Positions 41,682-50,412 of a stretch of DNA of 64,000 nt are shown in pieces (the first letter of the stretch is position 1; each line of letters begins with the position of its first letter). The position numbers were made by a program, and so were the translations under genes. The notes under the pieces were generated by a model that was not told the origin of the DNA, did no database searches, and saw nothing but the letters and a program-made list of their open reading frames with translations. Source of the stretch: Thalassobaculum_A sp040219615 (GTDB taxonomy: Bacteria; Pseudomonadota; Alphaproteobacteria; Thalassobaculales; Thalassobaculaceae); NCBI RefSeq assembly GCF_040219615.1, contig NZ_JAVJSE010000010.1, forward strand, positions 372,001 through 436,000, in the 5' to 3' direction.

Positions 41682-41723
41682 GCTGGGCTCGGGAGTCTGG
41701 GCTCGGGCGTCTGGGCTCAGGCG
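41682..41723. repeat. 14-bp tandem repeat between gltD and gltB
   Basis: Three copies of TCTGGGCTCGGGCG or close variants at 41682-41695, 41696-41709 and 41710-41723. The array fills the gap and runs over the gltD stop codon (41717-41719). It may vary in length; a regulatory role is not shown. Confidence 0.75.
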
Positions 41724-43162
41724 GCGCTGCGGGCGGACGCGGTCTCGGCCTTGGCGGCCAGGTAGTCGTGGATGCGGTCGGCGACGTCGCGGCCGTCGCG
41801 GACGGCCCACACCACCAGCGAGGCGCCGCGGACGATGTCGCCGGCCGCGAACACCCCGTCCAGGCTGGTCATCATGGTGCGGAAGTCGATCCGCACGGTG
41901 CCCCAGCGGCTGACCTCGAGTTCCTTGGCGCCGAACATCGCCGGCAGGTCCTCGGGATCGAAGCCGAGCGCCGTGATCGCCATGTCGCAGTCGACGGTGT
42001 AGCTGGAGTCCTCGACGACCTGCGGGGCCTGGCGGCCGGTGGCGTCCGGCACGCCCAGCCGCATGCGGTGGCAGCGCACGCCGTCGACACGGCCGTCGCC
42101 GACGAACGCCTCGGGGGCCGACAGCCACTGGAAGTCGACGCCCTCGTCCTCGGCGTTCGCGACCTCGCGCTGGGAGCCGGGCATGTTGGCACGGTCGCGG
42201 CGGTACAGGCAGGTCACCGACACCGCGCCCTGGCGCACCGCGGTGCGCACGCAGTCCATGGCGGTGTCGCCACCGCCGATCACCACCACGCGCTTGCCCT
42301 GGGCGTTCAGGGTGCCGTCGTCGAACGCCGGCACGGCGTCGCCGAGGCCCTTGCGGTTGGACGCCGTCAGGTAGTCGAGCGCCGGATAGATGCCGTCCAG
42401 GCCGACGCCCGGGCACTTGATGTCGCGCGCCTTGTAGACGCCGGTCGCGATCAGCACGGCGTCGTGGCGACCGCGCAGATCCTCGAGCGTGACCGTGGAC
42501 CCGATGTCGGTGTTCGGGTGGTAGACCACGCCGCCGTCAGCCAGCAGGGCGCTTCGGCGCTCCACCACGTCCTTCTCCAGCTTGAAGTTCGGGATCCCGT
42601 AGATCAGCAGCCCGCCCATGCGGTCGTAGCGGTCGTAGACATGGACCTGGTAGCCGCGCTTGCGGAGCTGCTCGGCGGCCGCCAGGCCGGCCGGCCCGCC
42701 GCCGATCACGCCGATCGACTCGTCGCGCTCGCGCGGCGGCTTCACCGGCTTCACCCAGCCGTTCTGGAAGGCGGTCTCGGTGATGTACTTCTCGACCGAG
42801 CCGATGGTCACCGACTCGAAGCCCTTCTCGATGACGCAGTTGCCCTCGCACAGCCGGTCCTGCGGGCAGATCCGGCCGCAGATCTCGGGGAAGTTGTTGG
42901 TGGCGCTGGCGACCTCGTAGGCCTCCTCCAGCCGGCCCTCGGCGGTCAGCATCAGCCAGTCGGGGATGTTGTTGTGCAGCGGGCAGTGCACCTGGCAGAA
43001 CGGCACGCCGCACTGCGAGCACCGCCCGGCCTGCTCCTCGGCACCGGCCGTGTCGAACTCCGCGTAGATCTCGCCGAAATCGGTGGCGCGCTCCTCGGCC
43101 GCGCGCTTGGCCGGCATGCGCTTGGCGGTGCCCACGAATTTGAGCATGCGATCGGTGGTCAC
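41717..43162 (-). CDS. gltD: Glutamate synthase small subunit
   Basis: 481 residues. The N-terminal domain holds two 4Fe-4S clusters, in 'CSQCGVPFCQVHCPLHNN' (near 48) and 'CGRICPQDRLCEGNC' (near 95). Then come the FAD motif 'GVIGGGPAGLAAAEQL' (near 151), the NADPH motif 'VVVIGGGDTAMDC' (near 295) and the closing 'GVFAAGDIVRGASLVVWAVRDG'. It passes electrons from NADPH to GltB. The start is GTG at 43162 with GGGAGG six bases upstream. It is the first gene of the gltDB unit; a candidate promoter lies about 55 bp upstream. Confidence 0.97.
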   Translation of the reverse strand: MTTDRMLKFVGTAKRMPAKRAAEERATDFGEIYAEFDTAGAEEQAGRCSQCGVPFCQVHCPLHNNIPDWLMLTAEGRLEEAYEVASATNNFPEICGRICPQDRLCEGNCVIEKGFESVTIGSVEKYITETAFQNGWVKPVKPPRERDESIGVIGGGPAGLAAAEQLRKRGYQVHVYDRYDRMGGLLIYGIPNFKLEKDVVERRSALLADGGVVYHPNTDIGSTVTLEDLRGRHDAVLIATGVYKARDIKCPGVGLDGIYPALDYLTASNRKGLGDAVPAFDDGTLNAQGKRVVVIGGGDTAMDCVRTAVRQGAVSVTCLYRRDRANMPGSQREVANAEDEGVDFQWLSAPEAFVGDGRVDGVRCHRMRLGVPDATGRQAPQVVEDSSYTVDCDMAITALGFDPEDLPAMFGAKELEVSRWGTVRIDFRTMMTSLDGVFAAGDIVRGASLVVWAVRDGRDVADRIHDYLAAKAETASARSAA

Positions 43163-43465
43163 GGATGGCCTCCCTCGTCCCGGACGCTCTGGAAGTCGGA
43201 GGGCGGCGGCCGGGGACAGACTCTATACACAAGGCCCGGGTCCGAAGAAAGTCGTTTCCGGCATTTTAGGTCATGAATGTTGACTAATTCCCGCCCGACA
43301 CCGCTGCCGTTCCGGCTGATCGCCACAGTCGCTCGTCGGGCGTCGGAATATTAGTACGATATCGAGACTATTTTCCCGACTGTCATGCCGGACGCCGAAT
43401 GACTAATGTTTCCGACCGTCTGCAGGGGGGAGTCGCGGCGACTCCCATCGTCGGGAGCGTCGTTG
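43163..43465. promoter_or_regulatory. 303-bp divergent control region of gltDB and uppP
   Basis: No gene is seen. On the minus strand an extended -10 (TGTGTATAGA, -10 at 43222-43227) lies about 60 bp upstream of the gltD GTG, with a poor -35 (TTTCTT) 17 bp further up. The region is AT-richer than its surroundings (43255-43290 and 43345-43380). A -35-like TTGACT at 43280 faces uppP, but no -10 follows at the right distance. Confidence 0.45.
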
Positions 43466-44266
43466 GTGAGCATCGAGCAGTTGATCGTCCTGGCGGTCGT
43501 CCAGGGCATAACCGAGTTCCTGCCGATCAGCTCCTCGGGCCATCTGATCCTGGTGCCCTACTTCACCGGCGAGGTCGACCAGGGCCTGATGATCGACGTC
43601 GCCCTGCATGTCGGCACCCTGGGCGCCGTGATGCTCTATCTGTGGCGCGACATCGCGCGGATGCTGGTCGGACTGGGCCGGATGCTCCGCGGCCGGGCCG
43701 ACCCGGGCGCCCGGCTGGCCCTGCAGCTGGTCGTCGCCACCCTGCCGCTGGTGGCCGCCGGCTATGCCGCCTCGCGCTATCTGGGCGACACGCTGCGGTC
43801 GGTCGAGGTGATCGGCTGGGCGACCCTCGGCTTCGGAATCGTGCTGTGGCTGGTCGACCGCGCCGGCATGACGGTGCGCCGGATCGAGCATCTCAGCTAC
43901 GGCGGCGCGCTGTTCATCGGCTGCTCGCAGATCCTGGCGCTGATTCCCGGCACCAGCCGGTCCGGCATCACCATGACCGCCGCCCGGCTGCTCGGCTTCG
44001 AGCGCGCCGAGGCCGCCCGGTTCTCGATGCTGCTGTCGATCCCGGCGATCGTCGCGAGCGGGTCGCTGCAGGGACTCAAGCTCTACCAGACGGGCAACGA
44101 GCAGCTGACCGTCGATGCCTTCGTGGCCGCCGGCCTGGCGCTGGTCGCCGCCCTGATCGCCATCGTCGCCATGATGGGCTGGCTCCGGCGCGCCAGCTTC
44201 CTGCCGTTCGTGCTGTACCGGATCGCGCTCGGCGGCGGCCTGCTGATCTGGCTGTATTTCGGTTGA
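43466..44266 (+). CDS. uppP: Undecaprenyl-diphosphatase
   Basis: 266 residues with about eight membrane helices. The two catalytic motifs of the BacA/UppP family are present: 'GITEFLPISSSGHL' (near 15) and 'IPGTSRSGITMTAARLLG' (near 157). It recycles the lipid carrier for peptidoglycan and other cell-wall polymers. GTG at 43466 is chosen as start because GGGAG lies eight bases upstream and the family N-terminus (SIEQLIVLAVVQG) starts there; TTG at 43463 is also possible. It converges on the NDUFA9-like gene. Confidence 0.95.
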   Translation: MSIEQLIVLAVVQGITEFLPISSSGHLILVPYFTGEVDQGLMIDVALHVGTLGAVMLYLWRDIARMLVGLGRMLRGRADPGARLALQLVVATLPLVAAGYAASRYLGDTLRSVEVIGWATLGFGIVLWLVDRAGMTVRRIEHLSYGGALFIGCSQILALIPGTSRSGITMTAARLLGFERAEAARFSMLLSIPAIVASGSLQGLKLYQTGNEQLTVDAFVAAGLALVAALIAIVAMMGWLRRASFLPFVLYRIALGGGLLIWLYFG

Positions 44267-44279
44267 GCGCGAACCGGGC

Positions 44280-45233
44280 TCAGGCGTTGACGCGGCCGCC
44301 CGCGTAGCGCCCGCCGACCCGGAACTTGTCCAGATAGCTCGGCACGACGATCTCCAGCGGGGTCGCCTCGATGCCGAGGTCGGCGAGGGTCTTCGCCCCC
44401 GGCGCCACCACATTGTCGGACTTCAGCAACTCGACCTGATCGCGGGTCAGGGGCGGCACCGGCAGCAGTTCGAGGATCGCGCCCTGCAGCGCGGCCAGCC
44501 AGAACGGCAACGGCACCAGCATGCGCTTGCGGCGGATCTCCGCCAGCATCAGCTCCAGCAGCTGCCGGAAGGTATACACCGACGGCCCGCCGAGCTCGTA
44601 GTCGGCGCCGGCCGCCTCCGGGCGGTCGAGCGCCGCCATCGCGGCGTCGGCGACGTCGTCCACGTAGACCGGCTGGAACCGGGTGGTCCCGCCGCCGATC
44701 AACGGCAGCACCGGCATGACCTGGGCCATTGCCGCGAACCGGTTGAAGAACGAATCGTCCGGCCCGTAGACGATCGACGGGCGCAGGATCGTGGCGGCCG
44801 GGAACGCCGCGCGCACCGCCGCCTCGCCGGCCGCCTTGCTGTGGGCATAGGCCGACCGGCTGCCGGCGTCCGCGCCGATCGCCGAGACATGGACCATCGC
44901 GCGGGCCCCGGCCGCGGCGGCCGCCTTGGCGATGGAGCCGGGCGCGGTCGCCTGGACCGCGTCGAAGGTGTTGCGGCCGGACTGGTGGAGAATGCCGACC
45001 AGGTTGACGACCATGTCGGCGCCGGCGACGGCGCGCGCCACCGCGGCCGGGTCGGTGACGTCGGCACGCATCGGCGTGACCTGGCCGACGACGCCCATCG
45101 GCTTCAGGAACTTGGCGTGCTCGGCGTCGCGGCAGACCGCGTTCACCCGCACCCCGCGCGCGGCGAGTTCCCGCACGACGTTCCTGCCGATGAACCCGGA
45201 GGCTCCGAACACGGTGGCGAGCTGGCCCTGCAT
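44280..45233 (-). CDS. NDUFA9-like NAD(P)-binding epimerase/dehydratase
   Basis: 317 residues of the extended SDR superfamily, atypical type. The nucleotide motif is 'VFGASGFIGRNVV' (8-20), 'VNLVGIL' follows, and the 'YAHSKAAGE' segment lies where the active-site YxxxK stands. Together with the 'PLTRDQVELLKSDNVV' C-terminal region this matches the complex I NDUFA9-like group found next to diverse genes in Alphaproteobacteria. GGGGAAGG supports the start at 45233. Its role is uncertain; it is an assembly or stability factor in mitochondria. Confidence 0.88.
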   Translation of the reverse strand: MQGQLATVFGASGFIGRNVVRELAARGVRVNAVCRDAEHAKFLKPMGVVGQVTPMRADVTDPAAVARAVAGADMVVNLVGILHQSGRNTFDAVQATAPGSIAKAAAAAGARAMVHVSAIGADAGSRSAYAHSKAAGEAAVRAAFPAATILRPSIVYGPDDSFFNRFAAMAQVMPVLPLIGGGTTRFQPVYVDDVADAAMAALDRPEAAGADYELGGPSVYTFRQLLELMLAEIRRKRMLVPLPFWLAALQGAILELLPVPPLTRDQVELLKSDNVVAPGAKTLADLGIEATPLEIVVPSYLDKFRVGGRYAGGRVNA

Positions 45234-45363
45234 GGCACCTTCCCCTTCGGCGACGAGCGTCACGCAACGGCTTATAGTACAGGCCGGCGCCCAAGGGGGA
45301 GGACGAATTCGCCGCCGCGGCGTCCGAGATCTTCCGATTGCCGCGAGGGACGACGAAAACCCT

Positions 45364-45392
45364 TTGACAGGGGGGCGGCCCGACACTATTTC
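45364..45392 (+). promoter_or_regulatory. Sigma-70 promoter of tRNA-Leu
   Basis: A perfect -35 TTGACA (45364-45369), a 17-base spacer and -10 TATTTC (45387-45392). Transcription would begin near 45399, about 33 bases before the tRNA. It is the best vegetative promoter visible in the window. Confidence 0.72.
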
Positions 45393-45431
45393 TCCGGTCC
45401 CGTGACGGCGCCCCTGGCGCCTCCGCACCTT

Positions 45432-45518
45432 GCCCAGGTGGCGGAATTGGTAGACGCGCTAGCTTCAGGTGCTAGTGGCCGAAAGGTCGTGGAAGTTCGA
45501 GTCTTCTCCTGGGCACCA
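45432..45518 (+). tRNA. tRNA-Leu (anticodon CAG)
   Basis: The acceptor stem is GCCCAGG / CCTGGGC (45432-45438 with 45508-45514), followed by discriminator A and an encoded CCA. The D arm contains AATTGGTAGACGC. The anticodon stem CTAGC/GCTAG encloses the loop TTCAGGT, anticodon CAG. A long variable arm (GGCC-GAAA-GGTC) marks a class II tRNA, and the T-arm loop is GTTCGAGTC. The RNase D gene starts 23 bp downstream with no terminator between. Confidence 0.96.
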
Positions 45519-45541
45519 TTACTTCTCGTCGGGATGACGAC

Positions 45542-46153
45542 ATGACGGTGACGCTTCACAAGGGCGACCTGCCCGACGGCCTCACCCTCGGCCCGATCGT
45601 CGCCATCGATTCCGAGACCATGGGGCTGAAGCCGATCCGCGACCGGCTCTGCGTGGTCCAGCTGTCGTCCGGCGACGGCAACGCCCACCTGGTGCAGTTC
45701 GCCCCCGGCGCCTACCGGGCCCCGAACCTGGCGCGGCTGCTGACCGACCCGGATACTCTCAAGCTGTTCCACTACGCGCGCTTCGACGTCGCGGTGATGC
45801 AGGCGTTCCTGGGCGTCGACACGGCGCCGGTGTACTGCACCAAGATCGCCTCCAAGCTGGTCCGGACCTACACCGACCGGCACGGCCTCAAGGATCTGTG
45901 CCGCGAGCTGCTGGGCATCGAGCTGTCGAAGCAGCAGCAATCGTCCGACTGGGGGGCGACGGACCTGACGGCGGAGCAGCAGGCCTATGCCGCCTCCGAC
46001 GTGCTGCACCTGCACGCCCTGAAGGAGCGGCTCGACGCCATGCTGGCGCGCGAGGGCCGCAGCGAGATCGCGGCCGACTGCTTCCGGTTCCTCGGCACCC
46101 GCGCCGCCCTCGACCTTATCGGCTATCCGGACGAGGACATCTTCTCGCACTGA
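45542..46153 (+). CDS. Ribonuclease D-type 3'-5' exonuclease
   Basis: 203 residues: just the DEDDy exonuclease domain, without the HRDC domains of E. coli RNase D. Motifs: D-x-E in 'VAIDSETMGL' (near 22), 'LFHYARFDVAVM' (near 75) and Y-x3-D in 'YAASDVLHL' (near 149). This short form is usual in Alphaproteobacteria, where the gene stands just before lptC. It trims RNA 3' ends, probably tRNA precursors; the tRNA-Leu gene lies immediately upstream and may share its transcript. Confidence 0.92.
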   Translation: MTVTLHKGDLPDGLTLGPIVAIDSETMGLKPIRDRLCVVQLSSGDGNAHLVQFAPGAYRAPNLARLLTDPDTLKLFHYARFDVAVMQAFLGVDTAPVYCTKIASKLVRTYTDRHGLKDLCRELLGIELSKQQQSSDWGATDLTAEQQAYAASDVLHLHALKERLDAMLAREGRSEIAADCFRFLGTRAALDLIGYPDEDIFSH

Positions 46154-46303
46154 CCGGTTCCTGGTCCGGCCGGCCTCGCGCCGCCGGGTCCGCGTCCCCA
46201 TATCGCCCGGAATGCCGCGCCGGCTACACGGCAGTGCCGCGACGCGGTATAACCCAGTCATACGGCTTCACCGACGCCCAAGGATCAGCGAGCCCGATCG
46301 ACC

Positions 46304-46966
46304 GTGGCCAGCACCGACCCGACAGTGATCGCCCCTCCCGAGCGCCGGCCGCGACCGCGCCTCCGGCGGCAGTTCGCGGCCGCGCAGTCGAGCCGGCTGG
46401 TGGCGGCGATGAAGATGCTGCTGCCGGCGATCGCGCTCTGCCTGATCGCGCTGGTGGTGATCTGGCCGCAGCTGCTGCAGGTCGGCGACTCGTTCAAGGG
46501 CCCTAGAATCGCCGCATCCGACGCCGATACCCTGCGGGTCGCCAATCCGCGGTTCGTCGGGGTCGACGAGAAGGACCGCCCCTACGAGATCATCGCCATT
46601 GCCGCACGCCAGGAGAGCGAGTCCGCCGACGACGTGCATCTCGACGGCCCGCAGGCCGACATGATGACCGAAGCCGGGACCTGGATGACCCTGACCGCCA
46701 GCACCGGGGTCTGGCACAAGCGCGCCGAGTCGGTCGATCTCGGCGGCGGGGTGGCGGTGTTCCACGAGGCCGGCCATCAGCTGGCCACCGACACCGCGCG
46801 CATCGACCTCGGCGAAGGCACGGCGGCGAGCGACGACCCGACCACCGGCCAGAGCCCCGGCGGCAACGTCTCCGGCGAGGGCTTCAGGCTGTACGACCGG
46901 GGTGCGCGCATCGTGTTCACCGGCAAGGCGAGGGCCGTCCTGTACGGGTCCGGGACCGGCGGATGA
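46304..46966 (+). CDS. lptC: LPS export protein LptC
   Basis: 220 residues: a basic cytoplasmic N-terminus, a single membrane helix (about 35-56, KMLLPAIALCLIALVVIWP) and a periplasmic beta-jellyroll (LptC/OstA-like). The start is GTG at 46304; the ribosome-binding site is weak. The stop overlaps the lptA start by 4 bp, so the two are coupled. It links the inner-membrane LptBFG complex to LptA and carries lipopolysaccharide across the periplasm. lptF and lptG are not in this window. Confidence 0.92.
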   Translation: MASTDPTVIAPPERRPRPRLRRQFAAAQSSRLVAAMKMLLPAIALCLIALVVIWPQLLQVGDSFKGPRIAASDADTLRVANPRFVGVDEKDRPYEIIAIAARQESESADDVHLDGPQADMMTEAGTWMTLTASTGVWHKRAESVDLGGGVAVFHEAGHQLATDTARIDLGEGTAASDDPTTGQSPGGNVSGEGFRLYDRGARIVFTGKARAVLYGSGTGG

Positions 46967-47790
46967 GCATTCGCCTGTCACGATTGCCAGGGCGCCTGGG
47001 TCTCGCCTTGCTGCTGGCGGCGTTCGCGCTGCTGCCGCCGGCGCCGGCCGCCGCGCAGCTGCTGCAGGGCGACGACAACAACGTCCCGGTCACGGTCGAG
47101 GCCGACAACGGCATCGAGTGGATCCGCGACAGCAAGACCTATGTCGCGCGCGGCAACGCCAAGGCGGTTCGCGGCGACACCCAGGTGACCGCCGACACCC
47201 TGCGGGCGCGCTATCGCGAGAAGCCGGACGGCACCTCGGAGATCTTCCGGCTGATCGCCGAGGGCCACGTGGTGATCACCACCCCGCGCGAGCGCGCGAC
47301 CGGCGACAAGGCCGTGTACGACCTCGACAAGTCCAACATGCTGCTGACCGGCCGGGACCTGCAGTTCCGCAGCGGCCAGGACCTGATCACCGCGCGCGAA
47401 AGCCTGGAGTACTGGCAGGAACGCGAGGTCGCGGTCGCCCGCGGCGATGCGGTCGCCACCCGCGAGCGCCAGACGATCCGGGCCGATACCCTGACCGCGT
47501 TCTTCGAGAAGTCGAAGAAGGGCGGGACCGCGCTGAGCCAGGTCGAGGCCGACGGCAATGTGGTGATCACCACGCCGGAGGAGGTCGCCCGCGGCCGCGA
47601 AGGGGTCTATAATGCCAAGCAGGGGACGGCCACGCTTACCGGGGATGTGCGCATTACGCGCGGAAAGAACCAGTTGAACGGCGAGCGCGCGGTTGTGAAC
47701 CTCAATACCGGCGTCAGCCGGCTCCTGCCGGCGGGCAAGGACGGTGGCCGCGTGAAGGGATTGTTCACGCCGGGGACCGTGCCGCAGTGA
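46963..47790 (+). CDS. lptA: LPS transport periplasmic protein LptA
   Basis: 275 residues: a signal peptide (about 1-31, ending PAAAAQ) and an OstA/LptA beta-jellyroll. The repeated strand pattern is seen in 'VARGNAKAVRGDTQVTADTLRARY' and 'GNVVITTPEEVARGREGVYNAKQGTATLTGDVRI' (both read in shorter blocks). It is longer than E. coli LptA (185 residues), as is common in Alphaproteobacteria. It bridges LptC and LptD. It overlaps lptC by 4 bp and is followed by lptB after 37 bp. Confidence 0.93.
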   Translation: MSIRLSRLPGRLGLALLLAAFALLPPAPAAAQLLQGDDNNVPVTVEADNGIEWIRDSKTYVARGNAKAVRGDTQVTADTLRARYREKPDGTSEIFRLIAEGHVVITTPRERATGDKAVYDLDKSNMLLTGRDLQFRSGQDLITARESLEYWQEREVAVARGDAVATRERQTIRADTLTAFFEKSKKGGTALSQVEADGNVVITTPEEVARGREGVYNAKQGTATLTGDVRITRGKNQLNGERAVVNLNTGVSRLLPAGKDGGRVKGLFTPGTVPQ

Positions 47791-47827
47791 GCGGCGGTCG
47801 CGACGAGGCATAAGGAGCAGTGCACGC

Positions 47828-48628
47828 ATGACCGGTCGCGAGGAGGATACGACAGCCATGTCGGGCATGCGCCCGCGGCTGGTGAAGACCTCCGACGGCC
47901 GGACGACGGACGGCCTGTCCGCCCGGAACATCGGCAAGCGCTTCAAGAAGCGCCCGGTGCTGCGCGACGTCTCGGTGAACGTCCGTCGCGGCGAGGCGGT
48001 CGGCCTGCTCGGCCCGAACGGCGCCGGCAAGACCACCTGCTTCTACGTCATCACCGGCCTGATCTCGGCCGACTCCGGCTCGGTGACCCTGGACGGCCAC
48101 GACATCACCGACCTGCCGATGTACCGCCGGGCCCGTCTCGGCATCGGCTATCTGCCGCAGGAGGCCTCGATCTTCCGCGGCCTGACGGTCGAGCAGAACA
48201 TCCGCGCAGTGCTGGAGGTGGTGGAGCCGAACGCCAACCGGCGCGACGCCATGCTGGACGACCTGCTGGCCGAGTTCTCGATCAGCCACCTGCGGCGCAC
48301 GCCGGCGCTGGCGCTGTCGGGCGGCGAGCGGCGGCGCGTCGAGATCGCCCGGGCGCTGGCCTCGCAGCCGCATTTCATCCTGCTCGACGAGCCGCTGGCC
48401 GGCATCGACCCGATCGCCGTATCGGAGATCCGCGACCTGATCTCGCACCTGACCGACCGCGGCCTCGGGGTCCTGATAACCGACCACAACGTCCGGGAGA
48501 CGCTCGATATCGTCGACCGCGCCTACATCCTGCACGACGGGATGGTGCTGATGGAAGGGGAGCCGGGGGACATCGTCGCGCATCGCGACGTCCGGCGCTT
48601 CTACCTCGGAGAGCGGTTCAGTCTCTAA
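47828..48628 (+). CDS. lptB: LPS export ABC transporter ATP-binding protein LptB
   Basis: 266 residues. Walker A 'GLLGPNGAGKTT' (near 60), signature 'LSGGERRRVEIARAL' (near 160), Walker B 'FILLDEPLAGIDP' (near 180) and the H-loop 'LITDHNVRE' are intact. LptB powers extraction of lipopolysaccharide from the inner membrane. About 30 extra N-terminal residues precede the domain; the first ATG (47828) has AAGGAG upstream, but the ATG at 47861 cannot be excluded. rpoN follows after 3 bp, an arrangement conserved across Proteobacteria. Confidence 0.95.
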   Translation: MTGREEDTTAMSGMRPRLVKTSDGRTTDGLSARNIGKRFKKRPVLRDVSVNVRRGEAVGLLGPNGAGKTTCFYVITGLISADSGSVTLDGHDITDLPMYRRARLGIGYLPQEASIFRGLTVEQNIRAVLEVVEPNANRRDAMLDDLLAEFSISHLRRTPALALSGGERRRVEIARALASQPHFILLDEPLAGIDPIAVSEIRDLISHLTDRGLGVLITDHNVRETLDIVDRAYILHDGMVLMEGEPGDIVAHRDVRRFYLGERFSL

Positions 48629-48631
48629 CGG

Positions 48632-50209
48632 ATGAGGCCGATGGCGCTTTCGCAACGGCTCGACCTTCGCCACTCGCAATCGCTGGTCCTCACGCCCCAG
48701 CTGCAGCAGGCCATCAAGCTGCTGCAGCTGAACAACATGGAGCTGTCCGAGTACGTCGAGGGCGAGCTGTCGCAGAACCCGCTGCTCGAGCGCGACGACG
48801 GCGACGGCCCGGCGACCCTCGAGGCGGTGTCCCAGGACAACCTGCTGCGCCACGAGACCGAGGACGCGCCGCCGGAGCGCGGCCAGGACACCGCCGAGCG
48901 GGCCGCCACCGAAACCCTGCCGTCGGCCGGCGACGACCCGAGCGACGTCGACTACGACAACAACTGGGGCAGTGCCGGAATCGAGGAGACCGAGGGCGTG
49001 GCCGCCATGGGCGCCGGCGCCGGCGAACTGGCAGGCTGGCGGACCACCGGTGGACACGGCGGCGACGGCGACGAGTTCGGCCTCGAGCATACCCTGTCGG
49101 AGACCAAAACCCTGCGCGAGCACCTGCTCGCCCAGACCTCGATGGAGATCGCCGACCCGGCCGACCGGCTGATCGCCGCGCATCTGATCGACATGGTCGA
49201 CGCCGCCGGCTACCTGGCGGGACCGATCGAGCCGGTCGCCGAACTGCTCGGCTGCCCGGGCGAGGCGGTGCTGCGGGTGCTGGACCGGCTGCAGAAGCTG
49301 GACCCGGCCGGCGTGTTCGCCCGCGACCTCAAGGAGTGCCTGGCCCTCCAGCTGCGCGACCGCAACCGCTACGACCCCTGCATGGAGGCCTTGCTGGCGC
49401 ATCTGCCGATGCTCGCCCAGCGCGACTTCGCCGGGCTGCGCCGGGTCTGCGGGGTCGACGACGACGACCTCGGCGAGATGATCGCCGAGATCAAGGCCCT
49501 GAATCCGAAGCCGGGCGAGGCCTTCGAGCCGCCGGTCGACCAGCCCGTGGTGCCCGACGTCATGGTCAGGCGCGGTCCGGACGGCAGCTGGCTGATCGAG
49601 CTGAACACCGACACCCTGCCGCGGGTGCTGGTCAACAACGCCTATTTCGCCGAGGTCTCGCACCGCACGGCCAAGGACAAGAAGGCCAAGGAGTACCTGT
49701 CCGACTGCCTGCAGTCGGCGAACTGGCTGGTCCGCTCGCTGCATCAGCGCGCCACCACCATCCTGAAGGTCGCCACCGAGATCGTGCGCCAGCAGGACCG
49801 CTTCCTGGAGCATGGCGTCCAGCATCTGCGGCCCCTGGTGCTGCGCGACATCGCCGACGCCATCGGCATGCACGAGAGCACGGTCAGCCGGGTCACCAGC
49901 AACAAGTTCGTGGCCACGCCGCGCGGAATCTTCGAGCTGAAGTATTTTTTCACCGCCTCGATCGCGTCGTCCGGCGGCGGCGAGGCGCATTCGGCCGAGG
50001 CCGTGCGCGACCGGATCAAGCGGCTCATCGACGCCGAACCGGCATCTGCCGTATTATCCGACGACCGCATCGTCGAGCTGTTGCGCGCCGATGGCGTCGA
50101 CATCGCCAGGCGAACGGTCGCCAAGTATCGGGAAGCGCTGCGCATCCCGTCGAGCGTCCAGCGTCGGCGCGACAAGGCCATGCTGGTCGCCCTGCCGGCA
50201 CGCGGATGA
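48632..50209 (+). CDS. rpoN: RNA polymerase sigma-54 factor
   Basis: 525 residues. Region I at the N-terminus is Gln/Leu-rich (LRHSQSLVLTPQLQQAIKLL in two blocks) and binds the activator. An acidic region II follows, then the core-binding domain. The C-terminus carries the HTH 'HESTVSRVTSNKFV' and the RpoN box ARRTVAKYREAL (near 490), which reads the -24 element. Two near ATGs (48632, 48641) are possible; the first, 3 bp after lptB, is used here. It directs nitrogen and other alternative-promoter genes. Confidence 0.96.
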   Translation: MRPMALSQRLDLRHSQSLVLTPQLQQAIKLLQLNNMELSEYVEGELSQNPLLERDDGDGPATLEAVSQDNLLRHETEDAPPERGQDTAERAATETLPSAGDDPSDVDYDNNWGSAGIEETEGVAAMGAGAGELAGWRTTGGHGGDGDEFGLEHTLSETKTLREHLLAQTSMEIADPADRLIAAHLIDMVDAAGYLAGPIEPVAELLGCPGEAVLRVLDRLQKLDPAGVFARDLKECLALQLRDRNRYDPCMEALLAHLPMLAQRDFAGLRRVCGVDDDDLGEMIAEIKALNPKPGEAFEPPVDQPVVPDVMVRRGPDGSWLIELNTDTLPRVLVNNAYFAEVSHRTAKDKKAKEYLSDCLQSANWLVRSLHQRATTILKVATEIVRQQDRFLEHGVQHLRPLVLRDIADAIGMHESTVSRVTSNKFVATPRGIFELKYFFTASIASSGGGEAHSAEAVRDRIKRLIDAEPASAVLSDDRIVELLRADGVDIARRTVAKYREALRIPSSVQRRRDKAMLVALPARG

Positions 50210-50412
50210 AGCCCCGATGGGGACGCATGACAGACCATGGAGGGTGGCATCTATCGCGACTTGACGCCGTTCAGCCCCGCGACTAGGTTCCGCGGCCTCG
50301 CGCGCGGGTTCTCGCAAGGGACGCGCGGCCGCCTCCATGGGGGAGAGCGCCTCTTTCGGCCGGGCCACCACGACCCCATGTCGGAAAGTGGGACAACCAC
50401 ACGGACAGGACG

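Noticed and set aside
37154..43276. Long forward frames opposite gltB and gltD (over 900 and 1100 codons)
   Set aside because: They mirror the codon pattern of the two highly conserved glutamate synthase genes and show only low-complexity Asp/His/Arg/Val composition.
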